NCBI GenBank assembly: GCA_937930635.1
Contig: CALHCF010000003.1
Span: 62,001 to 126,000, forward strand
DNA from: an uncultured Rhizobiaceae group bacterium
Lineage (GTDB): Bacteria; Pseudomonadota; Alphaproteobacteria; Rhizobiales; Rhizobiaceae
Reading direction: 5' to 3'
Length of the DNA stretch: 64,000 bases
The number at the start of each line of letters is the position of its first letter. Position 1 is the first letter of the stretch. Shown one piece after another: positions 54,593 through 63,367 of the stretch. The notes below the pieces were generated by a model. It was not told the origin of the DNA and did not search any database. It worked only from the letters and a program-made list of their open reading frames with translations. Both the position numbers and the translations under genes were made by a program.

Positions 54593-55660
54593 CTATCCAA
54601 CATCGTTTCGAATCCAGCCTTGCAGTTCACGCCGGACAACCTGCTCGATAACATCCATCCCGTGCGTGCCATCATTGAGGCAGGGAATATGGCTGAATTT
54701 CTCTCCGCCATTATCTTCAAACTCCTCACAGACCTCACCGGCAATCTCCTCAAGCGTTTCAAGACAATCCGCTGCAAACCCCGGATTGACGACGCAAATG
54801 CGCTTTACGCCTTCTTTCGCCAGACGTTCAACAGTCTTGTCGGTATAAGGTTGAAGCCATTCCTCCGGGCCAAAGCGTGATTGAAAAGTGCTCAGCAGAA
54901 AGCCTTCATCCCAGCCCATTTTTTCCCGCAGCAGGCGAGAAGTCTTTAGGCAGTGGCAATGATAGGGATCGCCCTTTTTGAAATAACTCAAGGGAATACC
55001 GTGGTAGGAGGCGATAATATGCTCCGGCTCAAAGTCCAGCCCTTCAAGATGGGCCGAAATAGACTGAGCTAACCCGTCAATATAAGCAGGATCATCATGA
55101 TAGGGCGGAACTGTGCGCAGCGCGGGCATCCAGCGCATTTTCATCAATGCCTCGAACGTCTTGTCATTAACAGTGGCTGTCGTGGCAGCGCTGTATTGAG
55201 GATAAAGCGGAAAGACGAGAATACGCTCGCAACCGGCTTCCTGCAGAATATTCAACCGGGACTCGATCGACGGATTCCCATAGCGCATCGCCCAGTCAAC
55301 GATAACATCATCATGTTGCGACAGCCTGTCAGCAAGTAGCTCGCCCTGCGACCGCGTGAAGGTGCGCAGTGGCGACTCATTCATCTCTTCATTCCAGATT
55401 GACGCGTAGAGCGCACCGGATTTCTTGGGTCTTGTATTAAGAATGATGCCATTGAGCAGCGGCCACCAGATAATACGCGGTGTCTCGATAACCCGTCTGT
55501 CTGACAGGAATTCTTTCAGGTAGCGGCGCATGTTCTTTTTGTCATGACCATCTGGCGTGCCCAGATTGACCAGTAAAACACCAACTTTGCCAAAATTGAC
55601 TTCAGGATGGTTCGTTGGAAAATTTTCCGCGGAAGTGTCGCGTTGAATGGGAGTGATCAT
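54593..55660 (-). CDS. hemH: Ferrochelatase
   Basis: HemH (355 aa) inserts iron into protoporphyrin IX, the last step of haem synthesis. Family motifs are visible: VLLVNLGTPDGHDKKNMRRY, VDWAMRYGNPSIE, FPLYPQYSAATTATVNDKTF, the catalytic-His segment IASYHGIPLSYFKKGDPY, and TFQSRFGPEEWLQPYTDKTV. A Cys-rich C-terminus with 2Fe-2S ligands is not obvious. It is divergent from the UshA-like gene. Confidence 0.95.
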   Translation of the reverse strand: MITPIQRDTSAENFPTNHPEVNFGKVGVLLVNLGTPDGHDKKNMRRYLKEFLSDRRVIETPRIIWWPLLNGIILNTRPKKSGALYASIWNEEMNESPLRTFTRSQGELLADRLSQHDDVIVDWAMRYGNPSIESRLNILQEAGCERILVFPLYPQYSAATTATVNDKTFEALMKMRWMPALRTVPPYHDDPAYIDGLAQSISAHLEGLDFEPEHIIASYHGIPLSYFKKGDPYHCHCLKTSRLLREKMGWDEGFLLSTFQSRFGPEEWLQPYTDKTVERLAKEGVKRICVVNPGFAADCLETLEEIAGEVCEEFEDNGGEKFSHIPCLNDGTHGMDVIEQVVRRELQGWIRNDVG

Positions 55661-55899
55661 GGAAGTCCTGCTGCTGCAAAAAAGGGCGGTGAGCTCGTCC
55701 GCACACTGCCGAGGTCGAGCCTAAAAGACAACAATGAAACAGAGTGCCTTTGGTCGCAGCTAATAATCAAACGACAGGAGAGCCATTCATCCACAGGGCA
55801 TCAAATTTTATGCAAATGCGTGACGCGCTGTCATGAAGATGCAAAACTGAGCGCACACGGGTCAGAAGGCTGAAGTTCAAATTAGAAGGAACTGAAAAC

Positions 55900-57399
55900 A
55901 TGAAGAAATCGCTCAAGACACTGCTGTTGGCGGCTGGACTTGCGACATTGGGACTGACGCAGGCCTTTGCCGAAAAGGTCAATGTCAGCTTCATCGTTGC
56001 AAGCGACATGGACACGATGTCAGGCAAGGAACGCGGTGGCGTGGCCCGACTGGCTGCTGTGGTGAAAGCGGAAAGAGCCAAGGGCGGCAACACGATTTTT
56101 GTCTATCCGGGAGATCTGCTTTCGCCCTCCATTCTGGCAGGATTCGACAAAGGCGCTCACATGGTTGAGTTGCTCAACATGTCCCCTCCAGACATTCTGG
56201 TGCCGGGAAACCATGAATATGATTTTGGTCCCGACGTTTTCATCAAACGTATGAACGAAGGCAAGTTCGCCAAGCTGGCGACCAATACGCGCTACAAGGA
56301 CGGGTCAAAAATTCCCGGCTTTGAAGACACAATGATGAAGCAGTATGGCGACGTTAAAATCGGCTTCATGGGACTGACCACCGAAGCGACGCCAGATATC
56401 TCATCGCCTGGAAATATCACGTTCCTTCCTAACCTGGAGACCGCTCGCACCGCCGGAGACGCCTTGCGTGAGCAGGGTGCCGACATGGTTGTCGCTGTCG
56501 TACACACCGCACAACGTATGGACTTCGACCTGCTCTACAAAGCTGGCGTTGATGTCGTCCTTTCCGGGCATGATCACAATCTTCATGTTTTCTATGATGG
56601 CCGCCGCGCGCTCGTAGAATCAAAAGAAGAGGCCGAATATGTGACCATCATGGATGTTGAGTTCGATGTGGGCGAGAGCCGCGGCAAAAGGCGGGTCCGG
56701 TGGTGGCCCAACTACCGCATTATCGACACGGCAACGGTAACGCCAGACCCTGCTGTCGCGGAGAAGGTTGCGGGTTATGAAGCAACTTTGTCTGAAGAAC
56801 TGGATATCAAGATTGGCACATCAGAGGTTGAACTCGACACTCGTAAAGCGAGCGTTCGAACAGGTGAAACCGCATTTGGCAATCTGGTTGCCGATGCTAT
56901 GCGCGAGGCCGTCAACGCCGATATCGGCTTTACCAACGGCGGCGGCATTCGCGGCAACACGGTCTATGACCCAGGTCACACACTGACGCGCCGAGATATT
57001 CTGACTGAGCTTCCGTTCGGCAATGGAACAGTAAAACTAGAAGTTCCGGGAGCCATCATTCTGGAAGCACTGGAGCACGGTTATCGTGGCCTGCCAGAAG
57101 CCGAAGGTGGATTTCTGCATACCTCCAACCTCAAAATATCAATCGACACATCCAAGCCCGCTGGAAGCCGGGTGTCGGACGTCAGTGTGGGCGGGGAGCC
57201 ACTGGATCCGGCAAAGATCTACACACTGGCAACCAATGACTTTATGGGACGCGGTGGTGATGGCTTCAGGATGCTGCGCAAGGGCAAAAGCCTGATCAAT
57301 GCGTCATCAGCCAAACTGATGGCGAATGATGTTATGGTCCACGTCCGTAATCTTGGAACAGTAAAGACAGCCATTGAAGGGCGCCTGACCATCAAGTAG
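55900..57399 (+). CDS. UshA-like periplasmic metallophosphatase/5'-nucleotidase
   Basis: This 499-aa protein has a signal peptide (KTLLLAAGLATLGLTQAFA). It is a two-domain 5'-nucleotidase: a metallophosphatase N-domain (GDLLSPS, PGNHEYDFGPDVF, VVVAVVHTAQRMD, LSGHDHNLHVF) and a C-domain (ETAFGNLVADAMREAVNADI, FTNGGGIRGNTVYDPG, TLATNDFMGRGGDGF). At the first metal motif the family's usual D-x-H reads SDMDTMSG, with no His, so metal binding differs at that position or the protein belongs to a divergent subgroup. AGAAGGA precedes the ATG. Confidence 0.9.
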   Translation: MKKSLKTLLLAAGLATLGLTQAFAEKVNVSFIVASDMDTMSGKERGGVARLAAVVKAERAKGGNTIFVYPGDLLSPSILAGFDKGAHMVELLNMSPPDILVPGNHEYDFGPDVFIKRMNEGKFAKLATNTRYKDGSKIPGFEDTMMKQYGDVKIGFMGLTTEATPDISSPGNITFLPNLETARTAGDALREQGADMVVAVVHTAQRMDFDLLYKAGVDVVLSGHDHNLHVFYDGRRALVESKEEAEYVTIMDVEFDVGESRGKRRVRWWPNYRIIDTATVTPDPAVAEKVAGYEATLSEELDIKIGTSEVELDTRKASVRTGETAFGNLVADAMREAVNADIGFTNGGGIRGNTVYDPGHTLTRRDILTELPFGNGTVKLEVPGAIILEALEHGYRGLPEAEGGFLHTSNLKISIDTSKPAGSRVSDVSVGGEPLDPAKIYTLATNDFMGRGGDGFRMLRKGKSLINASSAKLMANDVMVHVRNLGTVKTAIEGRLTIK

Positions 57400-57418
57400 C
57401 ACAAGCTATCGAACATAT

Positions 57419-57453
57419 GGGGCGCTGATGGATTCCGGCGCCCCATGCCCCTT
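57419..57453 (+). terminator. Terminator-like hairpin after the UshA-like gene
   Basis: Stem GGGGCGC (57419-57425) pairs with GCGCCCC (57438-57444). The following sequence has only a weak CTTT tract, so it may need help from Rho. Confidence 0.6.
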
Positions 57454-57494
57454 TACCCACGGCCAAAAAAAATCCTCTACCCAATCGAGAACTG

Positions 57495-58709
57495 ATGGAT
57501 TTCAATCCGCTTTCAGACGCTTTCGCTCAAAACCCCTATCCAACCTATGCAAGGTTGAGAGAAGCAAAGAGCCCCGTCTTTTTTGAAGAAGCGGACTGCT
57601 GGTTGCTTTCACGCTATGAGGACGTTGATCACGTCGCCTGCCAGTCAAGCATGGTGCGCTCACCGGAAGCGTTCATGAACCCTGAAGCGATCGCTGCTCA
57701 AAAACGTGAAATGAACTGGCATGACATGCCAAACCACGAAAAATATGTGCAGTTCAGCCTGCTGGAAAGCGATGGCGATATCCACCGCCAGCTTCGCAAA
57801 CTTGTATTGCGCGAATTCACAAAGTCATATGTCGAGCAACATCGCAAAAAGATTGAAACCTATGTCAGCGGATTACTTGATCAACTACTGGACAAGCAGG
57901 ATATCGAGTTTATCGAGGATCTCGCGTCACAGGTTCCCGGTCGCATCATAGGCAACTTGCTTGGTGTTCCGGACGAAGACTGCCCGCAATTGAGAATCTG
58001 GTCGGAGAATGTTGTCCAGTTCTACAACATCAACCGCACCGACGAACATAAACAACTGGCAGAAAGTGCAACGACCGAGTTTCTGGAATATCTTGTCGCG
58101 CTGGTCGCGGAGCGCTCCAAAAAGCCCCGAAACGACCTGATTTCAACCCTGATCGCCGCGCGCGATGCCGGCCAAATGACCGAGGTTGAACTGATTTCAA
58201 CCTGCATGTTGATTCTCATGGCCGGACACGGTTCCACCATCGACGTATTGGGAAGCGGACTGCTGACCCTGTTGCGAAATCCCGATCAACTGACGCTCTT
58301 GCGAAACAATCCTCACCTCATGCCCACAGCAATTCAGGAGATGTTTCGCTACGAATCTCCCCTCCCCTTCTTTCATCGCTATGCGACCAGGGAAATTGAA
58401 GTGGGAGGCATGACATATCCCAAGGGCACAAAATTCGGCCTGCTGTATGGATCGGCAAACCGTGACCCGGATTTCTTTCCAATGCCTGATATGTTTGACG
58501 TGCGGCGTGAGCCGAACCGACATATCGCATTTGGCCGGGGCGCTCATCTGTGCCTGGGAAATCACCTTTCCCGTCTGGATATGGAAATTGTATTTTCGCA
58601 ACTGCTGGCGCGAACCCGCTCAATTGAGATGACCATCGCCGAGCCGGTTTTCAAAAAGGGACTGTCTGTGCGTGGCCCGGTAGCTTTACCGTTACGCCTT
58701 GTAACCTGA
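57495..58709 (+). CDS. Cytochrome P450
   Basis: This 404-aa soluble bacterial P450 shows the I-helix LMAGHGSTIDVLG (AGHGST in place of the usual AGxDT/ET), the ExxR motif in IQEMFRYESP, and the haem-ligand loop FGRGAHLCLGNHLSRLDMEI. It needs ferredoxin partners, none of which is adjacent. The substrate is unknown. It is a single gene that converges with the PaaK-like ligase gene. Confidence 0.95.
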   Translation: MDFNPLSDAFAQNPYPTYARLREAKSPVFFEEADCWLLSRYEDVDHVACQSSMVRSPEAFMNPEAIAAQKREMNWHDMPNHEKYVQFSLLESDGDIHRQLRKLVLREFTKSYVEQHRKKIETYVSGLLDQLLDKQDIEFIEDLASQVPGRIIGNLLGVPDEDCPQLRIWSENVVQFYNINRTDEHKQLAESATTEFLEYLVALVAERSKKPRNDLISTLIAARDAGQMTEVELISTCMLILMAGHGSTIDVLGSGLLTLLRNPDQLTLLRNNPHLMPTAIQEMFRYESPLPFFHRYATREIEVGGMTYPKGTKFGLLYGSANRDPDFFPMPDMFDVRREPNRHIAFGRGAHLCLGNHLSRLDMEIVFSQLLARTRSIEMTIAEPVFKKGLSVRGPVALPLRLVT

Positions 58710-58720
58710 TAAAAACCGCC

Positions 58721-59956
58721 TCATGATTCATAGTCACGCTGATCGTCGATCACCTTGCCATCGTTTGGCAGTTCCGACACCGTCTCCACAACCCCGCCCA
58801 GTTTGGTGATATCGCGCAGAGTAGATGCGACTGCTTCGGCATCAACATTTGCACCAGTGACCTGCAGCGTCATCGCGTCCTGATCACCATCACGCACCAC
58901 AATCAACCGGGCCGCTGAAATTTCGGGATGACGCTTTGTAATATCGGCAACCTGTTTGGGATCAACAAACATGCCCTTCACCTTGGCTCGCTGGTCTGCT
59001 CGCCCCATCCAGCCTTTGATCCGCACGTTGGTGCGGCCGCAGGGCGACTGTCCCGCCAACACGGCGGAGAGGTCGCCCGTCCCAAAACGAACCAACGGAT
59101 ACGTGGTGTTGAACGTGGTCACCACCAGTTCACCCACTTCGCCTTCTGCCACGGGGTCATCAGTTCCGGGCCGGACAATTTCAACGATCAGATCTTCATT
59201 GACGATCATCCCTTCGGTTGGCGCACCGTCAAGCTCGGACTCATAGGCAATGACACCAAGGTCGGCGGTGGCATAAGCCTGCAACACCTTTACCCCGCGA
59301 TCCGCATAGTCCTGCCGCATGGATGGGAACAAGGCCCCACCCGAGACCAGTGCCCGTTTGAAGCACGACAGGTCCTGGCCCATTTCATCAGCCTTATCGA
59401 GAATGACTTTCAGATAATCAGGTGTGCCGGTATAGGCCACCGGTTGCAGAGCCACCGCAGCTTCCACCTGCATCTGGGTATTGCCGACACCGCCGGGAAA
59501 AATCACACAGCCAAGCTGCCGCAAGGCTTCATCCAGAATGAAGCCGCCGGGTGTCATGTGATAGGCAAGTGCATTGTGAACAATATCGCCCTTTCGAAAT
59601 CCCGCTGCAAACAAAGCTCTGGCCCCAAGCCAAGGATCAACACCGGCACCCTGAGGTTCCCAGACCGGCCCGGGCGACATGAACACGCGACTTCCCGCCA
59701 GATCATCCAGATTGGCAAATCCGCCAAAAGGTGGGTTTTTGATTTGTGCCGCCATCAGTTCCGGTTTGCGCAGTACAGGCAATTGAGCCAGCGCATCGCG
59801 GGATTTGACGGACGAAAGGTCGACCCCGTCCAGATGCGAAGCCAGACCGGAGGAAACTCCAACCGCATGCGCAAGATGGCCGGGCAAGCGATCAAAAAGA
59901 TCGTTCTCACGCTCCTGGTTGTCTCGGGTTTCGAGAGCATCGTAGTGATGGGACAT
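58721..59956 (-). CDS. Phenylacetate-CoA-ligase-like AMP-forming enzyme
   Basis: This 411-aa protein is of the ANL superfamily, PaaK-like branch, which activates a carboxylic acid as adenylate then CoA thioester. Visible pieces are FMSPGPVWEPQGAG (replacing the Ser/Thr/Gly P-loop), VAYTGTPDYLKVILDKADEM, ALVSGGALFPSMRQDYADRG, LQAYATADLGVIAYESELDG, LVRFGTGDLSAVLAG and KVKGMFVDPKQVADITKRHP. Related genes often lie beside branched-chain-type ABC transporters, as here (62451-64000). The substrate is not determined. Confidence 0.85.
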   Translation of the reverse strand: MSHHYDALETRDNQERENDLFDRLPGHLAHAVGVSSGLASHLDGVDLSSVKSRDALAQLPVLRKPELMAAQIKNPPFGGFANLDDLAGSRVFMSPGPVWEPQGAGVDPWLGARALFAAGFRKGDIVHNALAYHMTPGGFILDEALRQLGCVIFPGGVGNTQMQVEAAVALQPVAYTGTPDYLKVILDKADEMGQDLSCFKRALVSGGALFPSMRQDYADRGVKVLQAYATADLGVIAYESELDGAPTEGMIVNEDLIVEIVRPGTDDPVAEGEVGELVVTTFNTTYPLVRFGTGDLSAVLAGQSPCGRTNVRIKGWMGRADQRAKVKGMFVDPKQVADITKRHPEISAARLIVVRDGDQDAMTLQVTGANVDAEAVASTLRDITKLGGVVETVSELPNDGKVIDDQRDYES

Positions 59957-59962
59957 AAAGTT

Positions 59963-60649
59963 CTACCTCAAAATTCTGATCCAGCGCGCCAGATCAACCA
60001 AGCTCATGATGGCGCTGGCAACATAGGTCAGCGCCGCCGCTTTCAACACACTGCGGGCAGCCGGCAAATCATCGCGATGAAGGTAGCCACCCTCCTCCAG
60101 GATCGGCAACGCCTTTCTGAAACTTGCATCATATTCGACAGGCAACGTCACCAGATGCACAAGAATACGCACCGTGAGAAGCCCAATTCCGACCGCAGCC
60201 AGAGCAATAAAAGCAGAGGGTGTTCGGACAAGCACACCAAGCACAGGTGCCGCAACAAAGAACACAGATGCAATTTTGTCTGTGATCGTGGCGATACCAA
60301 CCAGTTTTTGTCGTAACCTCAGCCCCGCTTCATTGTGATGATGCTGCAGGGCATGACCCACCTCGTGCGCGGCAACAGCAACAGCGGTCAGACTGGTGCC
60401 ATCATAGTTTTCCTCACTCAGGCGAACGGTCCTGTCTGCCGGGTCGTAGTGGTCCCCCATATCGGTCTTTTCCACCGTGGCCTTGTCGAGCCCATAGTGT
60501 TGCAGCAGATGCTGGGCCAGCTCTCCGCCACTTCCAGGAAAATCCGGTCGCGGGATGTTGTGTCTGGCCATAATCTGTTTCACCCAGAACTGCGGCCAGA
60601 CAATCACTCCAATCAGAAGAGCCATGCCGATGATTCCCAAGATGACCAT
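59963..60649 (-). CDS. Membrane zinc metallopeptidase (YugP-like)
   Basis: This 228-aa protein of the zinc_peptidase_2 family has an N-terminal hydrophobic span, the AVAAHEVGHALQHHHNEAGL zinc motif (HEVGH) and three further hydrophobic spans. EYDASFRKALPILEEGGYLH is typical of the family. It lies 6 bp downstream of no other gene on its own strand start side except the PH-like unknown (3-bp gap), so it is co-transcribed with it. Confidence 0.88.
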   Translation of the reverse strand: MVILGIIGMALLIGVIVWPQFWVKQIMARHNIPRPDFPGSGGELAQHLLQHYGLDKATVEKTDMGDHYDPADRTVRLSEENYDGTSLTAVAVAAHEVGHALQHHHNEAGLRLRQKLVGIATITDKIASVFFVAAPVLGVLVRTPSAFIALAAVGIGLLTVRILVHLVTLPVEYDASFRKALPILEEGGYLHRDDLPAARSVLKAAALTYVASAIMSLVDLARWIRILR

Positions 60650-60652
60650 AAA

Positions 60653-61123
60653 CTAGCCCTGGTCCAGTGAAATGGTTTTGTGCGGCGCGATGGCATGCAC
60701 GACGCTTTCAACACTCCCGTCAAGCGGCGCAAGATCAATACTGAACTCAGGTCTGCCAGCATCGCCATATACGGCCCGGTCCGGCCACAGGAATACACTG
60801 AGTTGAAACTCGTGCTCGGCCTGTCTGAGTCGCAGGTCCTTGATATCATCCCAGGGAACGGCCTGACTGGAATATCGCGCATCAAAAAGGCCATCGGGCC
60901 GAACGGCCAGAACAACTTCATTGCGCATGAAGCGCCAGATCATGGCTGCAGAACAGAAGCTGAAAAAGATCAGACCCGATACCAGTGTAATCGTATTGTA
61001 ATATGCGAAACCAAACAGCCGTGAAAAAAGCCAGACCAGAAATGACACGATACATGTCAATCCCACAGCCGTAAGTACGGATATTTTGAATGAGTTGCGA
61101 GAGTAGCGAAACTGAGTAGCCAT
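60653..61123 (-). CDS. Hypothetical membrane protein with PH-like C-terminus
   Basis: ATG 61123 (156 aa) is chosen; the longer frame to 61240 has no ribosome site. Two hydrophobic spans (ISVLTAVGLTCIVSFLVWLF; YYNTITLVSGLIFFSFCSAA) are followed by a soluble domain (VRPDGLFDARYSSQAVPWDD, then IKDLRLRQAEHEFQLSVFLW) that resembles bacterial PH-like domains. It is not a named family. It lies 3 bp before the metallopeptidase gene. Confidence 0.65.
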   Translation of the reverse strand: MATQFRYSRNSFKISVLTAVGLTCIVSFLVWLFSRLFGFAYYNTITLVSGLIFFSFCSAAMIWRFMRNEVVLAVRPDGLFDARYSSQAVPWDDIKDLRLRQAEHEFQLSVFLWPDRAVYGDAGRPEFSIDLAPLDGSVESVVHAIAPHKTISLDQG

Positions 61124-61325
61124 GGGGTTCAATATAAACAGATCGAGACGTGGTTTGTAGGGACAGGTAGGCTGAACCTTCAGGAACAAATTCCAAAAGA
61201 ATTCAGATTCTTGCCCAAAAACAAAAAAATCTGTGGGCAACTTTGATTGCGTCTGAAATGAGGCATTTTTTGCCTGATTAAATCAATAAATTGTCCCCTT
61301 AGTTTTTCGTACAAGGGGCAAGTTT

Positions 61326-61985
61326 ATGTTTAAGGAATACAACCGTCTAACGGACATCGTGCGCCAAATTTCCATGGCTGAAGATCCACATGGATTACAG
61401 CTCTGCTCCGAAAGGTTGCAGGGTCTGTTTGGCGCATCGGCTCATCTTCTGGCTTCCATTCAACTTGATAGAAATACGACGGCTGCCGAAGTTCGGTCCC
61501 GGCCAATGGAAATTATCAGCGCTGTTTCTCGCGACCAGAAAATCATTGCTGATTTGAAAGTGCAGATGGCTGCTGTCATTGATCAGATGCAAGACGGCTT
61601 GCCAGCCTTTGACGCACACGTATGGAATGACCAGAACACTCGATGGACCATCGCGAAACGAAAGAATTCTGATCCATCAGTTAAGCTTTCTGAGACATCA
61701 CTGGCCGTCTTTGTTCCCACTGGGCATCGAAGTGTAAGCCTGCTCATTTTGTATGGAGCACCGAAGGCAGCAACAGCACAAACCGTTCAGGCATTCCACT
61801 CCCTGGGTCTCAAGCTGGTATCGAAGCTAATTGCGGTCCAGGTAAAATTGGCCGAACAGATGGTGCAAACCAAAAAAATGTCGAAGCGTTTCAAACCAAT
61901 TGATCGCAAGCTTCTCAACACCCGCCTGCCAAGTCATGAACTGGCGCAGTCGAACAACAAAAAGAGCCTGCAAAACGCAGCCTGA
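61326..61985 (+). CDS. Hypothetical protein, possibly GAF-like
   Basis: This 219-aa soluble protein begins FKEYNRLTDIVRQISMAEDP, then LCSERLQGLFGASAHLLASI. The central part (VRSRPMEIISAVSRDQKIIA, then SLAVFVPTGHRSVSLLILYG) could form a GAF-like alpha/beta domain. The C-terminus is a basic tail. No output domain or known ligand residues are seen. It precedes a small membrane protein by 24 bp. Confidence 0.6.
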   Translation: MFKEYNRLTDIVRQISMAEDPHGLQLCSERLQGLFGASAHLLASIQLDRNTTAAEVRSRPMEIISAVSRDQKIIADLKVQMAAVIDQMQDGLPAFDAHVWNDQNTRWTIAKRKNSDPSVKLSETSLAVFVPTGHRSVSLLILYGAPKAATAQTVQAFHSLGLKLVSKLIAVQVKLAEQMVQTKKMSKRFKPIDRKLLNTRLPSHELAQSNNKKSLQNAA

Positions 61986-62009
61986 TCCTTATATTTCAAT
62001 CGGCTCGCC

Positions 62010-62447
62010 ATGAAGAATACCGCCCTTGCATTTCTTCTGTTCGCCCTTCTGTCTGTGTTGGCAGCCGTGCCTGCATTTCAATACCTGCCTTCGGTGGTGC
62101 AGGATTTCTCGGTTGACAACACCAGGCTGAAGCCGGCCCCGGAATATGAACTCGACGCGCATACGCAATGCAGGTCCTGGCTTGATCTGATGCTGGCTTG
62201 CAGCTTTGCATTCACGCGCAAATCCGACGGTCAAAAACTCAACATGGATTATGTTATTTTTTGGGATTCCAGCTCAACCAGCACCGAGGCTCTAAAAACT
62301 TCAGACGGTAGCTTCATCACCTCAAGCTATGGATTGAGACATGTGGAAAACCGGGCACTGGTCATGATGCTCGCGGTTGGCCTGCCGCTCATTTTGGGAG
62401 CTGGGCTGCTATCTTTGTCTATGCGCCGCAAAAAGAGAAACGCTTAG
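62010..62447 (+). CDS. Hypothetical membrane protein, 145 aa
   Basis: An N-terminal hydrophobic segment (5-25) and a second near the C-terminus (LVMMLAVGLPLILGAGLLSL, about 116-135) flank a soluble part with two Cys (QCRSWLDLMLACSF) that may form a disulfide in the periplasm. The end is basic (MRRKKRNA), giving both termini in the cytoplasm. No family is recognised. It converges with the livF-type gene, with 3 bp between the stops. Confidence 0.6.
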   Translation: MKNTALAFLLFALLSVLAAVPAFQYLPSVVQDFSVDNTRLKPAPEYELDAHTQCRSWLDLMLACSFAFTRKSDGQKLNMDYVIFWDSSSTSTEALKTSDGSFITSSYGLRHVENRALVMMLAVGLPLILGAGLLSLSMRRKKRNA

Positions 62448-62450
62448 GGG

Positions 62451-63284
62451 TCAGGCCAACCAACGCTTGCGACGCTTGTAGTGTTTCACATTCTTAAAGC
62501 TCTTGCGCCCCTCACCGCCAACACCAAGGTAGAATTCTTTCACGTCTTCGTTTTCACGCAACGCTGCACCCTCACCGTCCAGAACCACGCGCCCCGACTC
62601 CAAAATGTATCCATAGGTTGCGTAGCGCAGGGCGATATTCGTGTTCTGCTCGGCAAGAAGGAAGGACACCCCTTCTGCGCTGTTGAGCTGTTTCACAATC
62701 TCAAAAATCTCTTCCACAAGTTGTGGCGCAAGCCCCATGCTTGGTTCATCAAGCAAGATCATTTCCGGTTTGGACATAAGAGCCCGACCAATCGCACACA
62801 TCTGCTGTTCACCACCGGATGTGTAACCGGCCAAAGAAGATTTACGCTCGCGCAAACGCGGAAAATAGTTATATACGAGCTCAAGGTCATGACGAATAGC
62901 GCTGGCTCCATCCTTGCGGGTAAAGGCGCCGGTCAAGAGGTTTTCTTCCACGGTCAGATGACCAAAACAATGACGTCCTTCCATCACCTGAATACAGCCG
63001 CGCCGTACCAGATCATTGGGAGACAGTGACTGAATTTCTTCGCCCTTGAAACGGATATCACCCTTTGTCACCTCGCCACGTTCAGCGTGCAGCAGGTTTG
63101 AGATGGCCTTCAAAGTTGTGGTCTTTCCCGCACCGTTGGCCCCCAGAATGGCCACAATGCCACCCCGCGGCACGGCAAGTGACACCCCTTTCAAAACGAG
63201 GATCACGTGATCGTAGATCACCTCGATATTGTTGACTTCCAAAATGGTTTCGGCAGCGTCGGTCACAGCAGCGGCGTCAGTCAT
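62451..63284 (-). CDS. Branched-chain-amino-acid-type ABC transporter ATPase (LivF-like)
   Basis: This 277-aa ATPase has Walker A GANGAGKTTTLKAISNLL, signature SGGEQQMCAIGRALMSKP, Walker B MILLDEPSMGLAPQ and the switch region FLLAEQNTNIALRYA. A C-terminal basic extension (NVKHYKRRKRWLA) goes beyond plain LivF. Similar LivF proteins occur in transporters linked to PaaK-type ligases, suggesting import of an aromatic or other carboxylic acid and not leucine. Confidence 0.88.
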   Translation of the reverse strand: MTDAAAVTDAAETILEVNNIEVIYDHVILVLKGVSLAVPRGGIVAILGANGAGKTTTLKAISNLLHAERGEVTKGDIRFKGEEIQSLSPNDLVRRGCIQVMEGRHCFGHLTVEENLLTGAFTRKDGASAIRHDLELVYNYFPRLRERKSSLAGYTSGGEQQMCAIGRALMSKPEMILLDEPSMGLAPQLVEEIFEIVKQLNSAEGVSFLLAEQNTNIALRYATYGYILESGRVVLDGEGAALRENEDVKEFYLGVGGEGRKSFKNVKHYKRRKRWLA

Positions 63285-63315
63285 ATATCAATCAACACTT
63301 ATCTGATGGAGGGTC

Positions 63316-63348
63316 AAAAAAGAGTGGGCCGGAGCAATACCGGCCCAC
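63316..63348 (-). terminator. Intra-operon terminator between binding-protein and LivF genes
   Basis: On the minus strand GTGGGCCGG and CCGGCCCAC form a 9-bp perfect GC-rich stem with a 7-nt loop, followed by TCTTTTTT. It directly follows the binding-protein gene, so it probably attenuates expression of the genes after it. Confidence 0.85.
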
Positions 63349-63367
63349 CAGTATAGTCTGTTTTCGA

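Noticed and set aside
58928..60316. 462-aa plus-strand reading frame
   Set aside because: It is antisense to the ligase and metallopeptidase genes, whose motifs are clear; it shows no domain of its own.
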